From Pseudomonadota bacterium (GTDB lineage: Bacteria; Pseudomonadota; Alphaproteobacteria; Rhodobacterales; Rhodobacteraceae): a DNA stretch of 52,513 nucleotides. The notes below the pieces were generated by a model. That model was not told the origin of the DNA. It saw nothing but the letters and a program-made list of their open reading frames with translations, and made no database searches. Both the position numbers and the translations under genes were made by a program. The stretch spans positions 1-52,513 of the forward strand of contig CAUJIP010000080.1 in assembly GCA_963205235.1 (NCBI GenBank). Direction: 5' to 3'. Positions 32,610-42,562 of this stretch are shown one piece after another. Numbering within the stretch: the first letter of the stretch is position 1; every line of letters starts with the position of its first letter.

Positions 32610-33524
32610 ATGAAGACAGTAGACCCGTTGCATGGTGTGGCTGCTTTCCTTGCGGTGGCCGAACATGAAAGCTTTACCGCAGGTGCGGCGGCACTGGGCC
32701 TGACGCGCGCCACGGTCAGCGCGCAGGTGGCGGACCTGGAGGCGCGACTGGGGGTGCGGCTGCTGCACCGGTCAACCCGCAGCCTGCGGCTGACCCCGGC
32801 GGGCGCGGCCTATCGCGAGCGGTTGGTCGATCTGCCCGGTCGGATGGTCGAGGCCGAGCGGGCGGCGCGGGCAGAACAGACAGCGCCCGAGGGACGCCTG
32901 CGGGTAACGGCCCCGCCCGATATGGGCCAGCGGTTCCTGGTGCCCTGGACGTCAGAGTTCCTGTTGGCGCATCCCGGCATTTCCATCGAGATGGAGCTTT
33001 CGAACGCGCCACGGAACCTGATCGAAAGCCGGTTCGATTTGGCGATCCGGGGAACGCTGGACGTGGGGCCGAACCTGATCACGCGGGCCATCGGGCAGTC
33101 GCGGCTGTTTACCTGCGCGCGGGCGGATTACCTGGCGCGGCGCGGGGTGCCAGAGGCGCCGATGGACCTGGTCAACCACGATCTGTTGCACTTTGCCGGT
33201 CTGCGGCAGGGTCGGGGCTGGACCTATCTGCGCGGCGACGAGCGGGTGGTCGTGCCGATCTCGCCCCGGTTCGAGCTGTCGGACGGCTGGGCGCTGCGCG
33301 CGGCGGCGCTGGAAGGGGTCGGCGTGGTGCAGCTTCCGGCCTTTGTCATCGGGCAGGACCTGCGCGACGGGCGGCTGGTACCGATCCTGACCGAATGGCA
33401 CGGCCGTCCGGTGCCGCTGCATGCGGTCTACCCGGACAACAGGCTGATTGCCGCGCGGGTCAAGGCCTTTGTCGCCTTTCTGGCGGCGAAGGCGAAGGCC
33501 GAGGCCGATCTTCAGGCGGACTGA
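32610..33524 (+). CDS. LysR-family transcriptional regulator
   Basis: 304 residues. Winged helix at 9-66: LAVAEHESFTAGAAALGLTRATVSAQVADLEARLGVRLLHRSTR; the LysR substrate-binding domain of the CrgA-like subgroup follows (RLRVTAPPDMGQRFLVP...). Divergent from the cupin-cytochrome genes, which it most likely regulates. Its stop is 1 bp from the glpX stop (convergent). Inducer unknown. Confidence 0.92.
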   Translation: MKTVDPLHGVAAFLAVAEHESFTAGAAALGLTRATVSAQVADLEARLGVRLLHRSTRSLRLTPAGAAYRERLVDLPGRMVEAERAARAEQTAPEGRLRVTAPPDMGQRFLVPWTSEFLLAHPGISIEMELSNAPRNLIESRFDLAIRGTLDVGPNLITRAIGQSRLFTCARADYLARRGVPEAPMDLVNHDLLHFAGLRQGRGWTYLRGDERVVVPISPRFELSDGWALRAAALEGVGVVQLPAFVIGQDLRDGRLVPILTEWHGRPVPLHAVYPDNRLIAARVKAFVAFLAAKAKAEADLQAD

Positions 33525-33525
33525 G

Positions 33526-34491
33526 CTATTTCAGCGGGGTCTTGTAGGTCATCCGCCGCACCGAGCCGGTCTTTGACCGCATCAGGATCGTTTCAAGCGT
33601 CACCCGACCGGGTTCGCGCTTGATCCCTGCCAGAAGCGAGCCGCTGGTCACACCCGTCGCGGCGAAAATCACGTCTGACCGCACCAGATCGTCGCGGGTA
33701 TAGACCCGGTCGAAGTTGGTGATCCCGGCCTTGCGGGCGCGGGCGCGTTCGTCGTCGTTGCGGAACAGAAGCTTGCCGAAGAACTGGCCGCCCATGCATT
33801 TCAGGGCTGCGGCTGCCAGCACGCCTTCGGGGGCGCCGCCCGAGCCCATGTACATGTCGATCCCCGTCACCTCGGGTTCGGCGCAGTGCATCACGCCGGC
33901 CACGTCGCCATCGGTGATCAGCCGGATTGCCGCGCCGGTGGAGCGGACTTCGCGGATCAGGTCTTCGTGCCGGGGGCGTTCCAGAATGCAGACGGTGATG
34001 TCCTCGGTCGAGCAGCCCTTGGCGGCGGCAAGCGCCGAGACCCGCTCGGATGGCGACATGGTCATCGTCACGGTGCCGGGCTTGAAGCCGGGACCGATGG
34101 CCAGCTTTTCCATATAGACGTCGGGTGCGTGCAGCAGCGAGCCACGCGGGGCCATGGCGATCACGGTCAGGGCGTTCGGCATGTCCTTGGCCGTCAGCGT
34201 GGTGCCTTCGAGGGGATCGAGGGCAATGTCGACCTCGGGGCCGTTGCCGGTGCCGACCTCTTCGCCGATGTAAAGCATCGGGGCTTCATCCCGTTCGCCT
34301 TCGCCGATGACGACGACGCCCTTGATATCCAGAAGGTTCAGCTGGTCGCGCATGGCGTTGACGGCGGCCTGATCGGCGGCCTTTTCATCGCCGCGCCCGA
34401 TCAGCCGGGCAGAGGCAAGGGCAGCGGCTTCCGACACGCGGCCAAGGCCAAGGCTAAGCAGACGATCCTGAAATTGCGATTTCTCTGACAT
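33526..34491 (-). CDS. glpX: Fructose-1,6-bisphosphatase class II
   Basis: 321 residues from ATG 34491. GVVVIGEGERDEAPMLYIGEEVG, ALDPLEGTT and GSGGAPEGVLAAAALKCMGG are the metal- and phosphate-binding motifs of GlpX, a Li+-sensitive FBPase of gluconeogenesis, cytoplasmic. An in-frame extension upstream of 34491 lacks homology and a ribosome site; GGGGGA precedes the chosen ATG. In relatives glpX follows hom directly; here one exported protein gene lies between. Confidence 0.96.
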   Translation of the reverse strand: MSEKSQFQDRLLSLGLGRVSEAAALASARLIGRGDEKAADQAAVNAMRDQLNLLDIKGVVVIGEGERDEAPMLYIGEEVGTGNGPEVDIALDPLEGTTLTAKDMPNALTVIAMAPRGSLLHAPDVYMEKLAIGPGFKPGTVTMTMSPSERVSALAAAKGCSTEDITVCILERPRHEDLIREVRSTGAAIRLITDGDVAGVMHCAEPEVTGIDMYMGSGGAPEGVLAAAALKCMGGQFFGKLLFRNDDERARARKAGITNFDRVYTRDDLVRSDVIFAATGVTSGSLLAGIKREPGRVTLETILMRSKTGSVRRMTYKTPLK

Positions 34492-34562
34492 GGGTCCCCC
34501 GGTGTTTTTCTTGGTGTAGCGAGGGGGGGCGGAAGCGGCAAGGATGGTCGCGCTAACGGTGG

Positions 34563-35669
34563 TCAGGGAACTGCGGCAAGGACGGCGTCGGCAAGACAGG
34601 CGTCGACCTTGCGGGCGGCTGCAAGGGCAGGGGAGCTTGCGGGAGCCGCGCCCAACTGGCCTGCGGCGGATCGCAGCAGGATCAACCGGCCGCGTGGGGT
34701 GGCAAAGAAGTCTTTGGTCGCGATAAGCGCGGTCAGGGGTTGGGCCAGGGTGGTGCGGCCGTAAGGATGGCCGAAGGCGGCGACATAGGCGGCGGCGCAT
34801 TGGTTCTGGGTCGCTGGGCATTCGGTGGCGCAGAGGACCAGGAGCGGCTGGAAGCCCGGCTCGTCGTGGAATGCCGCAGCGGCGGCGATGGCGTCGTCGG
34901 GGGTGAGGACCGGCTCGACCCGATGGATCGCGCGCAGGACGGGCAGGGCGTCCTGCATCCGGCGGGTGGCATCTTCCGGGGTGATGCCTGCGGCGGCGAA
35001 GATCCGGGCCAGCCGGGCCGGGTCGGCAAGCGAGGGATCGCTGCGGTGCAGGCCGGAATAGGCCGCCAGCGCGATCCAGACGGCGGGGTCATTGGCGGCA
35101 ATGCGCGACAGGATCAGGGCGTCGGTTTCGGCTTCGGTCGCGAAGACCGTGTCCTGCATCCGACCCCAGAGGACATAGGCCATGGCCCAGGGCGGGGTGG
35201 GATGATCAAAGAAGCTGTCAGGCTGGGGGTGGTAGCCGCCGGTCTGGTTGACCCAGGACATGAAAAGCTGGGTCGCCTTGTCGGGTTCCCCCGCATCATA
35301 AAGCGCGAAGGCGCGGTCGAGGATCGTGTCGGTATCGCTGGCGATGTCGCCCATTGCCCAAAGGGCAGCCACTGGATTGGCGGAAGTGAAGGCCTCGGCC
35401 ATGGGAACGCCATTGATCCGGGCAAGCGACTTGCGTTCGGAAAAGGGCAGGGTGGCGCGCAGCCAATCGCTGACCATCGGCAGGGCAAGAATGGCGGCCT
35501 GATTTCCGGCTTCGGCGGCGGCGTGCAGGTCCTTCAACGCCGTCGGATCGTCGCCCTGCAGGGCGCGGTCGAAGGGAAGACGGAAGGCGGGGTCGTCAAG
35601 GCCTTGGATCGGGTCGGCGACCGCAGGGCCACCAAGGGCAAGGAGAACGGCAAGGACTGACGCACGCAT
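34563..35669 (-). CDS. Exported protein of unknown function
   Basis: 368 residues. Signal peptide about 1-18 (MRASVLAVLLALGGPAVA). The mature part is almost entirely alpha-helical with repeated Ala-rich helix pairs (HAAAEAGNQAAILAL, FALYDAGEPDKATQLFMSW), reminiscent of TPR/Sel1-type solenoids, and has three Cys near the end of the solenoid (LCATECPATQNQC). Probably periplasmic. It lies between hom and glpX, same strand, with 65- and 71-bp gaps. No specific family recognised. Confidence 0.8.
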   Translation of the reverse strand: MRASVLAVLLALGGPAVADPIQGLDDPAFRLPFDRALQGDDPTALKDLHAAAEAGNQAAILALPMVSDWLRATLPFSERKSLARINGVPMAEAFTSANPVAALWAMGDIASDTDTILDRAFALYDAGEPDKATQLFMSWVNQTGGYHPQPDSFFDHPTPPWAMAYVLWGRMQDTVFATEAETDALILSRIAANDPAVWIALAAYSGLHRSDPSLADPARLARIFAAAGITPEDATRRMQDALPVLRAIHRVEPVLTPDDAIAAAAAFHDEPGFQPLLVLCATECPATQNQCAAAYVAAFGHPYGRTTLAQPLTALIATKDFFATPRGRLILLRSAAGQLGAAPASSPALAAARKVDACLADAVLAAVP

Positions 35670-35734
35670 GGCAAGATCCCTTCCTGGCGTGGTGCCAAGG
35701 ATGGGCGCACAAGTCCGATCCGGTCAAGTCCCGG

Positions 35735-37021
35735 TCAGACGTCTTCGATCCGGATGGCCACGGGCTTGCCGACCAGAACGCCGGTTGCGGCAAAGCGGGT
35801 CATGGCGTGGGCAACGTCATCGGGGGCGGCCTTGTGGGTCACGATCAGGACCGGGGCATTGGTGCCCTGGTGGCCATATTGGCGCATCTGGTCGATGGAG
35901 ACGCCGGAATCGCCAAGGCAGGTGGCGATCTTGGCCAAGGCGCCGGGTTTGTCGAGTAGCGTCATCCGCAGGTAATAGGAGGCCGGGGTGGCGGATTTCG
36001 CGGGTTGGGCTGCGGCAAGGCTGGTGGCGGGCTGGCCAAAGGTGGGCAAGCGGAAGCCGCGGGCGATGTCGATCACGTCGGCCATGACGGCGCTGGCGGT
36101 GGGGCCCATGCCCGCGCCGGGGCCGCGCAGGACGATCTGGCCCACGCTGTCGCCTTCCAGCACGACCATGTTGGTGCCGCCCTGAAGCTGGCCCAAAGGA
36201 TGGTCGGCGGGGACGAGGCAGGGGGTCATGCGCTGTTCAAGGCCGCGTCCGGTCATCTGGGCGACGCCAAGAAGCTTGATCCGATAACCCATATCCTCGG
36301 CCAGGCGGATGTCGTCGATGGAGACATTGCCGATACCTTCAAGCTCGACGTTGTCAAAGGCGACCTTGGTGCCAAACGCAATGGAGGCGAGGAGCGACAG
36401 TTTGTGGCCCGCATCGATGCCGCCGACGTCGAGGTTGGGGTCGGCCTCGAGGTAGCCCAGCTGGCGGGCCTCGTCGAAGACGGTTTCGTAGGGAAGGTTC
36501 TCGGCCTGCATCCGGGTAAGGATATAGTTGCAGGACCCGTTCATCACGCCCATGACGCGCTTCATGCGGTTGCCCGCCAAGCCTTCGGTCAGGGCCTTGA
36601 TGACGGGGATGCCACCGGCAACGGCGGCCTCGAAACGCAGGGCGAGGTTCGCGGCTTCGGCGGTTTCGGCAAGGGCCTGGCCGTGGTGGGCGAGAAGCGC
36701 CTTGTTGGCAGTGACGACGTGCTTGCCGCTGGCAAGGGCCGCCTCGGTCGCGTCTTTCGCGGGGCCTTCGTGGCCGCCCATCACTTCGACAAAGACGTCG
36801 ATGTCGGGACGTTTGGCCAAGGCGACTGGGTCGGTTTCCCAGACATAGCCGGACAGGTCCGCATCGCGGTTCTTCTTCGGGTCGCGGGCGGAAACGGCGG
36901 TGATCATCACTGGCCGGCCGGCGCGGGCGGCGATCAGATCGGCATGGGCCTGCACGATCTTGACCACGCCAATTCCCACAGTGCCAAGACCGGCAAGACC
37001 AAGGCGCAAGGGGGCAGACAT
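35735..37021 (-). CDS. hom: Homoserine dehydrogenase
   Basis: 428 residues. Reduces aspartate semialdehyde to homoserine for threonine and methionine. NAD(P) motif GLAGLGTVGIGV at 8-19, TANKALLAHHG, the family signature NGSCNYILTRM, the substrate segment LGYLEADPNLDVGGIDAGHKLSLLA, and a C-terminal ACT domain (about 345-428: YLRMTLLDKPGALAKIATCLGDSGVSIDQM) that usually gives threonine feedback control. Start ATG 37021. No riboswitch motif was recognised in the 117 bp upstream. Confidence 0.96.
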   Translation of the reverse strand: MSAPLRLGLAGLGTVGIGVVKIVQAHADLIAARAGRPVMITAVSARDPKKNRDADLSGYVWETDPVALAKRPDIDVFVEVMGGHEGPAKDATEAALASGKHVVTANKALLAHHGQALAETAEAANLALRFEAAVAGGIPVIKALTEGLAGNRMKRVMGVMNGSCNYILTRMQAENLPYETVFDEARQLGYLEADPNLDVGGIDAGHKLSLLASIAFGTKVAFDNVELEGIGNVSIDDIRLAEDMGYRIKLLGVAQMTGRGLEQRMTPCLVPADHPLGQLQGGTNMVVLEGDSVGQIVLRGPGAGMGPTASAVMADVIDIARGFRLPTFGQPATSLAAAQPAKSATPASYYLRMTLLDKPGALAKIATCLGDSGVSIDQMRQYGHQGTNAPVLIVTHKAAPDDVAHAMTRFAATGVLVGKPVAIRIEDV

Positions 37022-37138
37022 CGGGATACCTCAGGCAGCTTTCAGCACATGTCTGTTAGCCGGAAGCCAGCCGGGGTGCAATGTCGTCCCGACAGGCAGA
37101 CGTCCGGAAACAGGCAAGACCAACCAAGGCGAAAGCTG

Positions 37139-37735
37139 TCAAACGCAGCCGGAGGTGCCATCCAGACAAACTTCCTTGGTCCGCGGCTTGGTCACGATGA
37201 ACTGCGTGAAGGTCTGGCCAGAAAGGCCCGGAGCCATGTTGAGCACACCGATATTGAAATCGGGCGCGTAGTCGACCCAGGTCTCGACGATGACCACCGA
37301 CTCGGTGTTGTCCAAGATCGGGATCATGGTTTTCAGCGGCTGGATTGTCGCCTGCGTGTATTTCGGAATTGCGGAACTTGAGGAATGAGAGAAAACAAGG
37401 ACATACTGGTCATCGGTCGTCGCGCTTGTCGCCCCGGCATCAAAGCGCAAGCTGGTGATCCGCAAACGCGAGCCGGAGGCACCCGGCGTCAGGAAGATCA
37501 GAATATCGTCCATTCCGTCCAGGAAGGCCTGCTTCACGATGACCTGTCGGGACATCAGGTCGGCAATCGAATAGGCGGCCTTCTGGGACACGTTGATCGT
37601 CCGGAACACGTCCCAATAGACGACCAGCGCGATGAAGCCCCAGATCATCATCGGCAACAGGAACAGAAACTCGACCAGAAGAGTGCCCCTGTCGTCTCTG
37701 GAGAATGCACGGAAGCTTTGGCGAAGGCGGGTCAT
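37139..37735 (-). CDS. TadE/TadF-like pseudopilin-type protein
   Basis: 198 residues. A short basic start (MTRLRQSFRAFSRDD) then RGTLLVEFLFLLPMMIWGF, the TadE-like pseudopilin motif with E after the processing-type glycine and one membrane helix (about 18-40); the rest is extracytoplasmic with two Cys near the C-terminus. ATG 37735 is preferred over the TTG at 37747 that overlaps the previous stop, because GAGG lies 6 nt before it. Third gene of a three-gene unit with TadE-like and TadG-like proteins. Processing by a TadV-type peptidase is inferred; no tad/cpa assembly genes are in the window. Confidence 0.85.
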   Translation of the reverse strand: MTRLRQSFRAFSRDDRGTLLVEFLFLLPMMIWGFIALVVYWDVFRTINVSQKAAYSIADLMSRQVIVKQAFLDGMDDILIFLTPGASGSRLRITSLRFDAGATSATTDDQYVLVFSHSSSSAIPKYTQATIQPLKTMIPILDNTESVVIVETWVDYAPDFNIGVLNMAPGLSGQTFTQFIVTKPRTKEVCLDGTSGCV

Positions 37736-37743
37736 CTGCGGCC

Positions 37744-38292
37744 TCAACCCGGTTCGTTCACGAAGATGGTGGTCGAGATCAGGGCATAGGCACCGTCCGG
37801 TTCGGCCTTGGTCATCTGGGCCCCGATGATCGAGGTCGGGAACATCGGATCCTCTTTCAGACAGATGCGCATCAACATGATTTCATTGTCCGAGCCATAG
37901 GCGAATTCGGTCCCGGTCGGTTGCAGAAGCGGATTGATCGGCTCGGACTTGTCGACGCAAAAGTGCGGCGGGGCGACCATCGCGAAGTTGGCCGTGTTGA
38001 TCGGCTGCATCCAGATGCTCATCGCATCCACGCAGGATTGCACGGATTTCCCCAGCATCCCACTTTTGCAAATCTCGGTCTTCAGCTGGTTGTGCGTCAG
38101 GGAATCGTAATGCCCCAGCCGGATTCCGCGAACCACGATGTCGACACTGCGCTCCATCATGGCATGCCGTGCCATGTAGAGGCTGGCCTCGACCGAGGCC
38201 ATGAAGATGGTCATCACGATCGGAATCACAAAACAGAATTCGATCATCGCAGTGCCGGTCTCGTCAGCGAGGAACCTGCCGAGGATGGTCAT
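37744..38292 (-). CDS. TadE-like pseudopilin-type protein
   Basis: 182 residues. DETGTAMIEFCFVIPIVMTIFMASVEASLYMARHAMMERSVD (residues 10-50) is the TadE motif with a single membrane helix. The remainder is extracytoplasmic with four or so Cys, possibly disulfide-linked. The start codon overlaps the stop of the TadG-like gene (ATGA), so translation is coupled. Minor pilin or envelope component by family. Confidence 0.88.
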   Translation of the reverse strand: MTILGRFLADETGTAMIEFCFVIPIVMTIFMASVEASLYMARHAMMERSVDIVVRGIRLGHYDSLTHNQLKTEICKSGMLGKSVQSCVDAMSIWMQPINTANFAMVAPPHFCVDKSEPINPLLQPTGTEFAYGSDNEIMLMRICLKEDPMFPTSIIGAQMTKAEPDGAYALISTTIFVNEPG

Positions 38293-40190
38293 TGCGTCAG
38301 CCTCAGCGCCGAAATGTCGGTTGCGATGCGCTTGAAGGCTGCCGTCAGCTTGGCGTTATCCGTCGCGCTGAAATAGTAGGTTTCCTTCGGCGAGGACGAG
38401 CAGTTCTTGATCTGTGTCTGGCCGGCAGTCGGAGCAGCAAAGGCGATGCCATAGATCTCGATCCCCGCATCCTTTGCCGCTGTGCAGTTTTGCTGCAACA
38501 AGGTGTCAAGGCTGGCGACGCTGATATAGGTCGTCCGGAAAGTATCCAGCACGGTTGTCGCATTGGTCGCGCCGGGGACGCCCGAGCGGACGTAAAGCTG
38601 ACGTGCGACATAGTCGACGCGCAGATAGCGCCAGACTTCGCTCCAGTCGAGCTGTTTGACAGTGCCGCTGTTATTCCAGGTCGGACCCGCAACCCAGGAC
38701 TGCGGATCGCAGGCTGCGGTGACCGCAGTTCCCGTGCCTTGACCCTCGGGCTCGTTCGCGAGGTTCTTCTTCTTTACCGAGTTCCGCTTCATGTGCGGCA
38801 AGAAGAATTCACGATTCGCATAGTTGCTAAGAACCCATCCCGAGCAGGTGCTGGTCGCGCTTCCGCCCGGCCGCACGCCCGTATTCAGGGGCCAGGTGCT
38901 GGTCGTCGAGAATTGGATTGCAAAGTTCCCGTCAGCCCCACGATAGATCGGCGAAAGTCCGGCTTTGTAGGCATCTACGATATAGTTGTTCGAAACATGC
39001 GAACCGTCGGTCATCAGGACGATGATCTTGCGGGTATCTTCGGTGCCGGATGAACCCGCGTTATCCGAGGGACGACCAGCGACCGAGCTGTCCGCCAATG
39101 CCGTATAGATCGGGCGGGCGGTTTCGTCGATCAGCGCCGATGCCCAGCGCATCCCGATGGCGATCGAGGTATTGCCACCATCAACCAGTCCGGCGATCTT
39201 GGCCTTCAGGTCATCTTCGTCCATCGTCGGCAGCATGATCTGGTTTCGGGTCGGATCGGCGGATTCGTCCACAGTTGTCGCGGTATCGTCTGGCGAGGCC
39301 CCGCAGACCGAGTTTCCGAAGACCGACTTGACCGGATAGTCAGACGGCTTGAGCGCAACGGTCGTGTTGCTGGACGCCCGGAAGTCGGCAATCGATGCCA
39401 TCGGCATTTCCAGCGACGTTGACAGGGCTGTCGATGTGAAGGTGCTGGTCGGAATCTCGATGCAGTCGATATTGGGCACACCGGCATTCGCCACCCCGTT
39501 CCAAGACGAAACCTTTGTCGCATTGAACCGGGCGCGCAGGGCGGCAGGCATGTTCACCTGCGACGCATAGGGAACGATCCCGATCGAAACCGTGCCCCGG
39601 GAATCCTGGCCCTTGACGATATCGATGAATTCGGTCGCGGATTCCCGCAGCGCCTGGATCTTTGTCTTGGTGCTGGAGGAGGAGGCCGGGTCACCCATCG
39701 AGCCCGTGATATCAAGCGCAAGAATGACTTCGATGTTCGACACGCCCTGGGTGGCCTGTGTATTCGTCGGGCCTTCCAGATAGTCGACGTTCAGAAGATG
39801 CATGAAGAAGTTGTAGGACCGAACTTCCGACGAGATCGTGACCCGGCGCAGGCCGACATCGGTGACTTCAGAAATCACCGGCGCGCCGAAGGACACCATG
39901 TCCAGACCGGTTCCAAGGCTTGCCTTGGCGAACCAGTCAGTGGCGATTGCGGTCGGGGTCCGCTTCTGGGTCAGGTTGGCCGCAGCCAGAACGGCGCGGT
40001 CCATAGTCTGCTGCATCGCGACCCGGCGGGTCTCGAACCGCATCACGTCAACCGCGATGCCGCCGATCATCAGCATGATCAGAAACAGGAACAGCATGAA
40101 GAAGGCCATTGCGCCACGCTCGTCGCTGCGGAAGCGCTTTAGCGAAGCCGTGATGGCATCAAGGGCAAAACCAGAACGCATCTGTGCCAT
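38289..40190 (-). CDS. TadG-like protein with VWFA domain
   Basis: 633 residues. One N-terminal membrane helix (about 28-48, MAFFMLFLFLIMLMIGGIAVDV) with the preceding RSDERGA motif of Flp-pilus-associated TadG/TadE N-termini. From about residue 152 a von Willebrand A domain: VILALDITGSMGD with MIDAS residues D160, T162 and S164, later VLMTDGSHV. The VWFA part is interrupted by long Ser/Thr-rich insertions. Exported adhesion or assembly function inferred. ATG 40190 chosen, with GAGAGGAAGG about 9 nt upstream. First gene of the unit 40190-37139. Confidence 0.9.
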   Translation of the reverse strand: MAQMRSGFALDAITASLKRFRSDERGAMAFFMLFLFLIMLMIGGIAVDVMRFETRRVAMQQTMDRAVLAAANLTQKRTPTAIATDWFAKASLGTGLDMVSFGAPVISEVTDVGLRRVTISSEVRSYNFFMHLLNVDYLEGPTNTQATQGVSNIEVILALDITGSMGDPASSSSTKTKIQALRESATEFIDIVKGQDSRGTVSIGIVPYASQVNMPAALRARFNATKVSSWNGVANAGVPNIDCIEIPTSTFTSTALSTSLEMPMASIADFRASSNTTVALKPSDYPVKSVFGNSVCGASPDDTATTVDESADPTRNQIMLPTMDEDDLKAKIAGLVDGGNTSIAIGMRWASALIDETARPIYTALADSSVAGRPSDNAGSSGTEDTRKIIVLMTDGSHVSNNYIVDAYKAGLSPIYRGADGNFAIQFSTTSTWPLNTGVRPGGSATSTCSGWVLSNYANREFFLPHMKRNSVKKKNLANEPEGQGTGTAVTAACDPQSWVAGPTWNNSGTVKQLDWSEVWRYLRVDYVARQLYVRSGVPGATNATTVLDTFRTTYISVASLDTLLQQNCTAAKDAGIEIYGIAFAAPTAGQTQIKNCSSSPKETYYFSATDNAKLTAAFKRIATDISALRLTQ

Positions 40191-40581
40191 GTCCGAAACC
40201 TTCCTCTCAAACCCCAGATTCCCGCCCAAAGGCAGGATCGCAGGCGGATATTAAGGCACAACTAGAGGCAGAAGTGTGGAATTTTTTGAATTTCCCGCCC
40301 GAATCCCAACGTCTTGGAAACAATTTTTCGGTTCTGCCCAGAGATTCGCCCCGTTTCAGGTCAAGTCTATCGCTTAGGTAGCATGCAAGTCGCCCGTTGA
40401 GAGCAGGCCGATTCGCTAACACATTCCAACATCACATTAACTTTGCGAATGGCGGTCAGTCGGGCAATTCGGCAAAGCCCCACGACAAGGTCAGGCGATT
40501 TCACAATTCCGCATGGCAGATAGGTAGGCTAGTCTGCCGGTCAGAAGTCGTTCGGTCGAGCGATGCGACAGGGAGAAGATC
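40191..40581. promoter_or_regulatory. Divergent promoter region between TadG-like and glutamate dehydrogenase genes
   Basis: 391 bp, more AT-rich than the flanks, without a credible gene. It must contain promoters for both directions. ATTCGC (40410 area) and GCGAAT (40445 area) form a widely spaced inverted repeat around an AT-rich segment with TTAAC. No specific regulator site can be asserted. Confidence 0.5.
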
Positions 40582-42015
<1,434 letters not shown>

Positions 42016-42037
42016 GGGGCGGGGCAGGGGATATTGC

Positions 42038-42562
42038 ATGGTCAGGCTTGAGGATTTCACCGACGACCGGCCCTGGACGCCAGAAGGGCCGGAATTCGCG
42101 GAGGTGCGGATCGAGAGCCAGATCTACGGCGTCCGTCTGCACCGGCTGACCGCCAATGCGGACGGGCGCGGCAATCTGGTGGTGCTGATGTCCGACCGGT
42201 ATGGCGAGGATCAGGTGACGCCGCATGTCTATCTGGTCACCGCCGCGGCGCGATCGGTCCGGGCTTGGGTCTATCACAAGCGCCAGTCGGACCGGCTGGC
42301 CTTTACCAAGGGGCGGATGCGGATCGTGCTTTACGACTTGCGGCCCGACAGTCCGACCTATGGCGTCGTGAACGTGATCGACGCGGGCGAGGCCAACAAG
42401 CTGCAACTGACGATCCCGCCTTTCGTCGTTCATGCCGTGCAGAACCCGACGGATGAGGATGCGATCTTCGTCAATATGCCGACGCGGGCCTATGACCCGT
42501 CCAACCCGGACAAGTCGCGTCTGCCGAAAGATCACCCGGGCATTCCCTACCGGTTCGAATGA
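42038..42562 (+). CDS. RmlC-like cupin, dTDP-4-dehydrorhamnose 3,5-epimerase-related
   Basis: 174 residues. VRAWVYHKRQSDRLAFTKGRMRIVLYDLRPDSPTYG and LTIPPFVVHAVQNPTDEDAIFVNMPTRAYD follow the RmlC pattern, including the His-rich strand (YHKRQ) and the Pro-Pro-x-x-x-His. Likely modifies a nucleotide sugar or acts as a related sugar isomerase. Start ATG 42038 with GGGGCAGGGG upstream. Its stop overlaps the glycosyltransferase start (ATGA), so the two are coupled. RmlA, B and D partners are not in the window. Confidence 0.8.
   Translation: MVRLEDFTDDRPWTPEGPEFAEVRIESQIYGVRLHRLTANADGRGNLVVLMSDRYGEDQVTPHVYLVTAAARSVRAWVYHKRQSDRLAFTKGRMRIVLYDLRPDSPTYGVVNVIDAGEANKLQLTIPPFVVHAVQNPTDEDAIFVNMPTRAYDPSNPDKSRLPKDHPGIPYRFE

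Noticed and set aside
37022-37138. Possible amino-acid or SAM riboswitch before hom
   Set aside because: No conserved core or pairing of a known class could be recognised.
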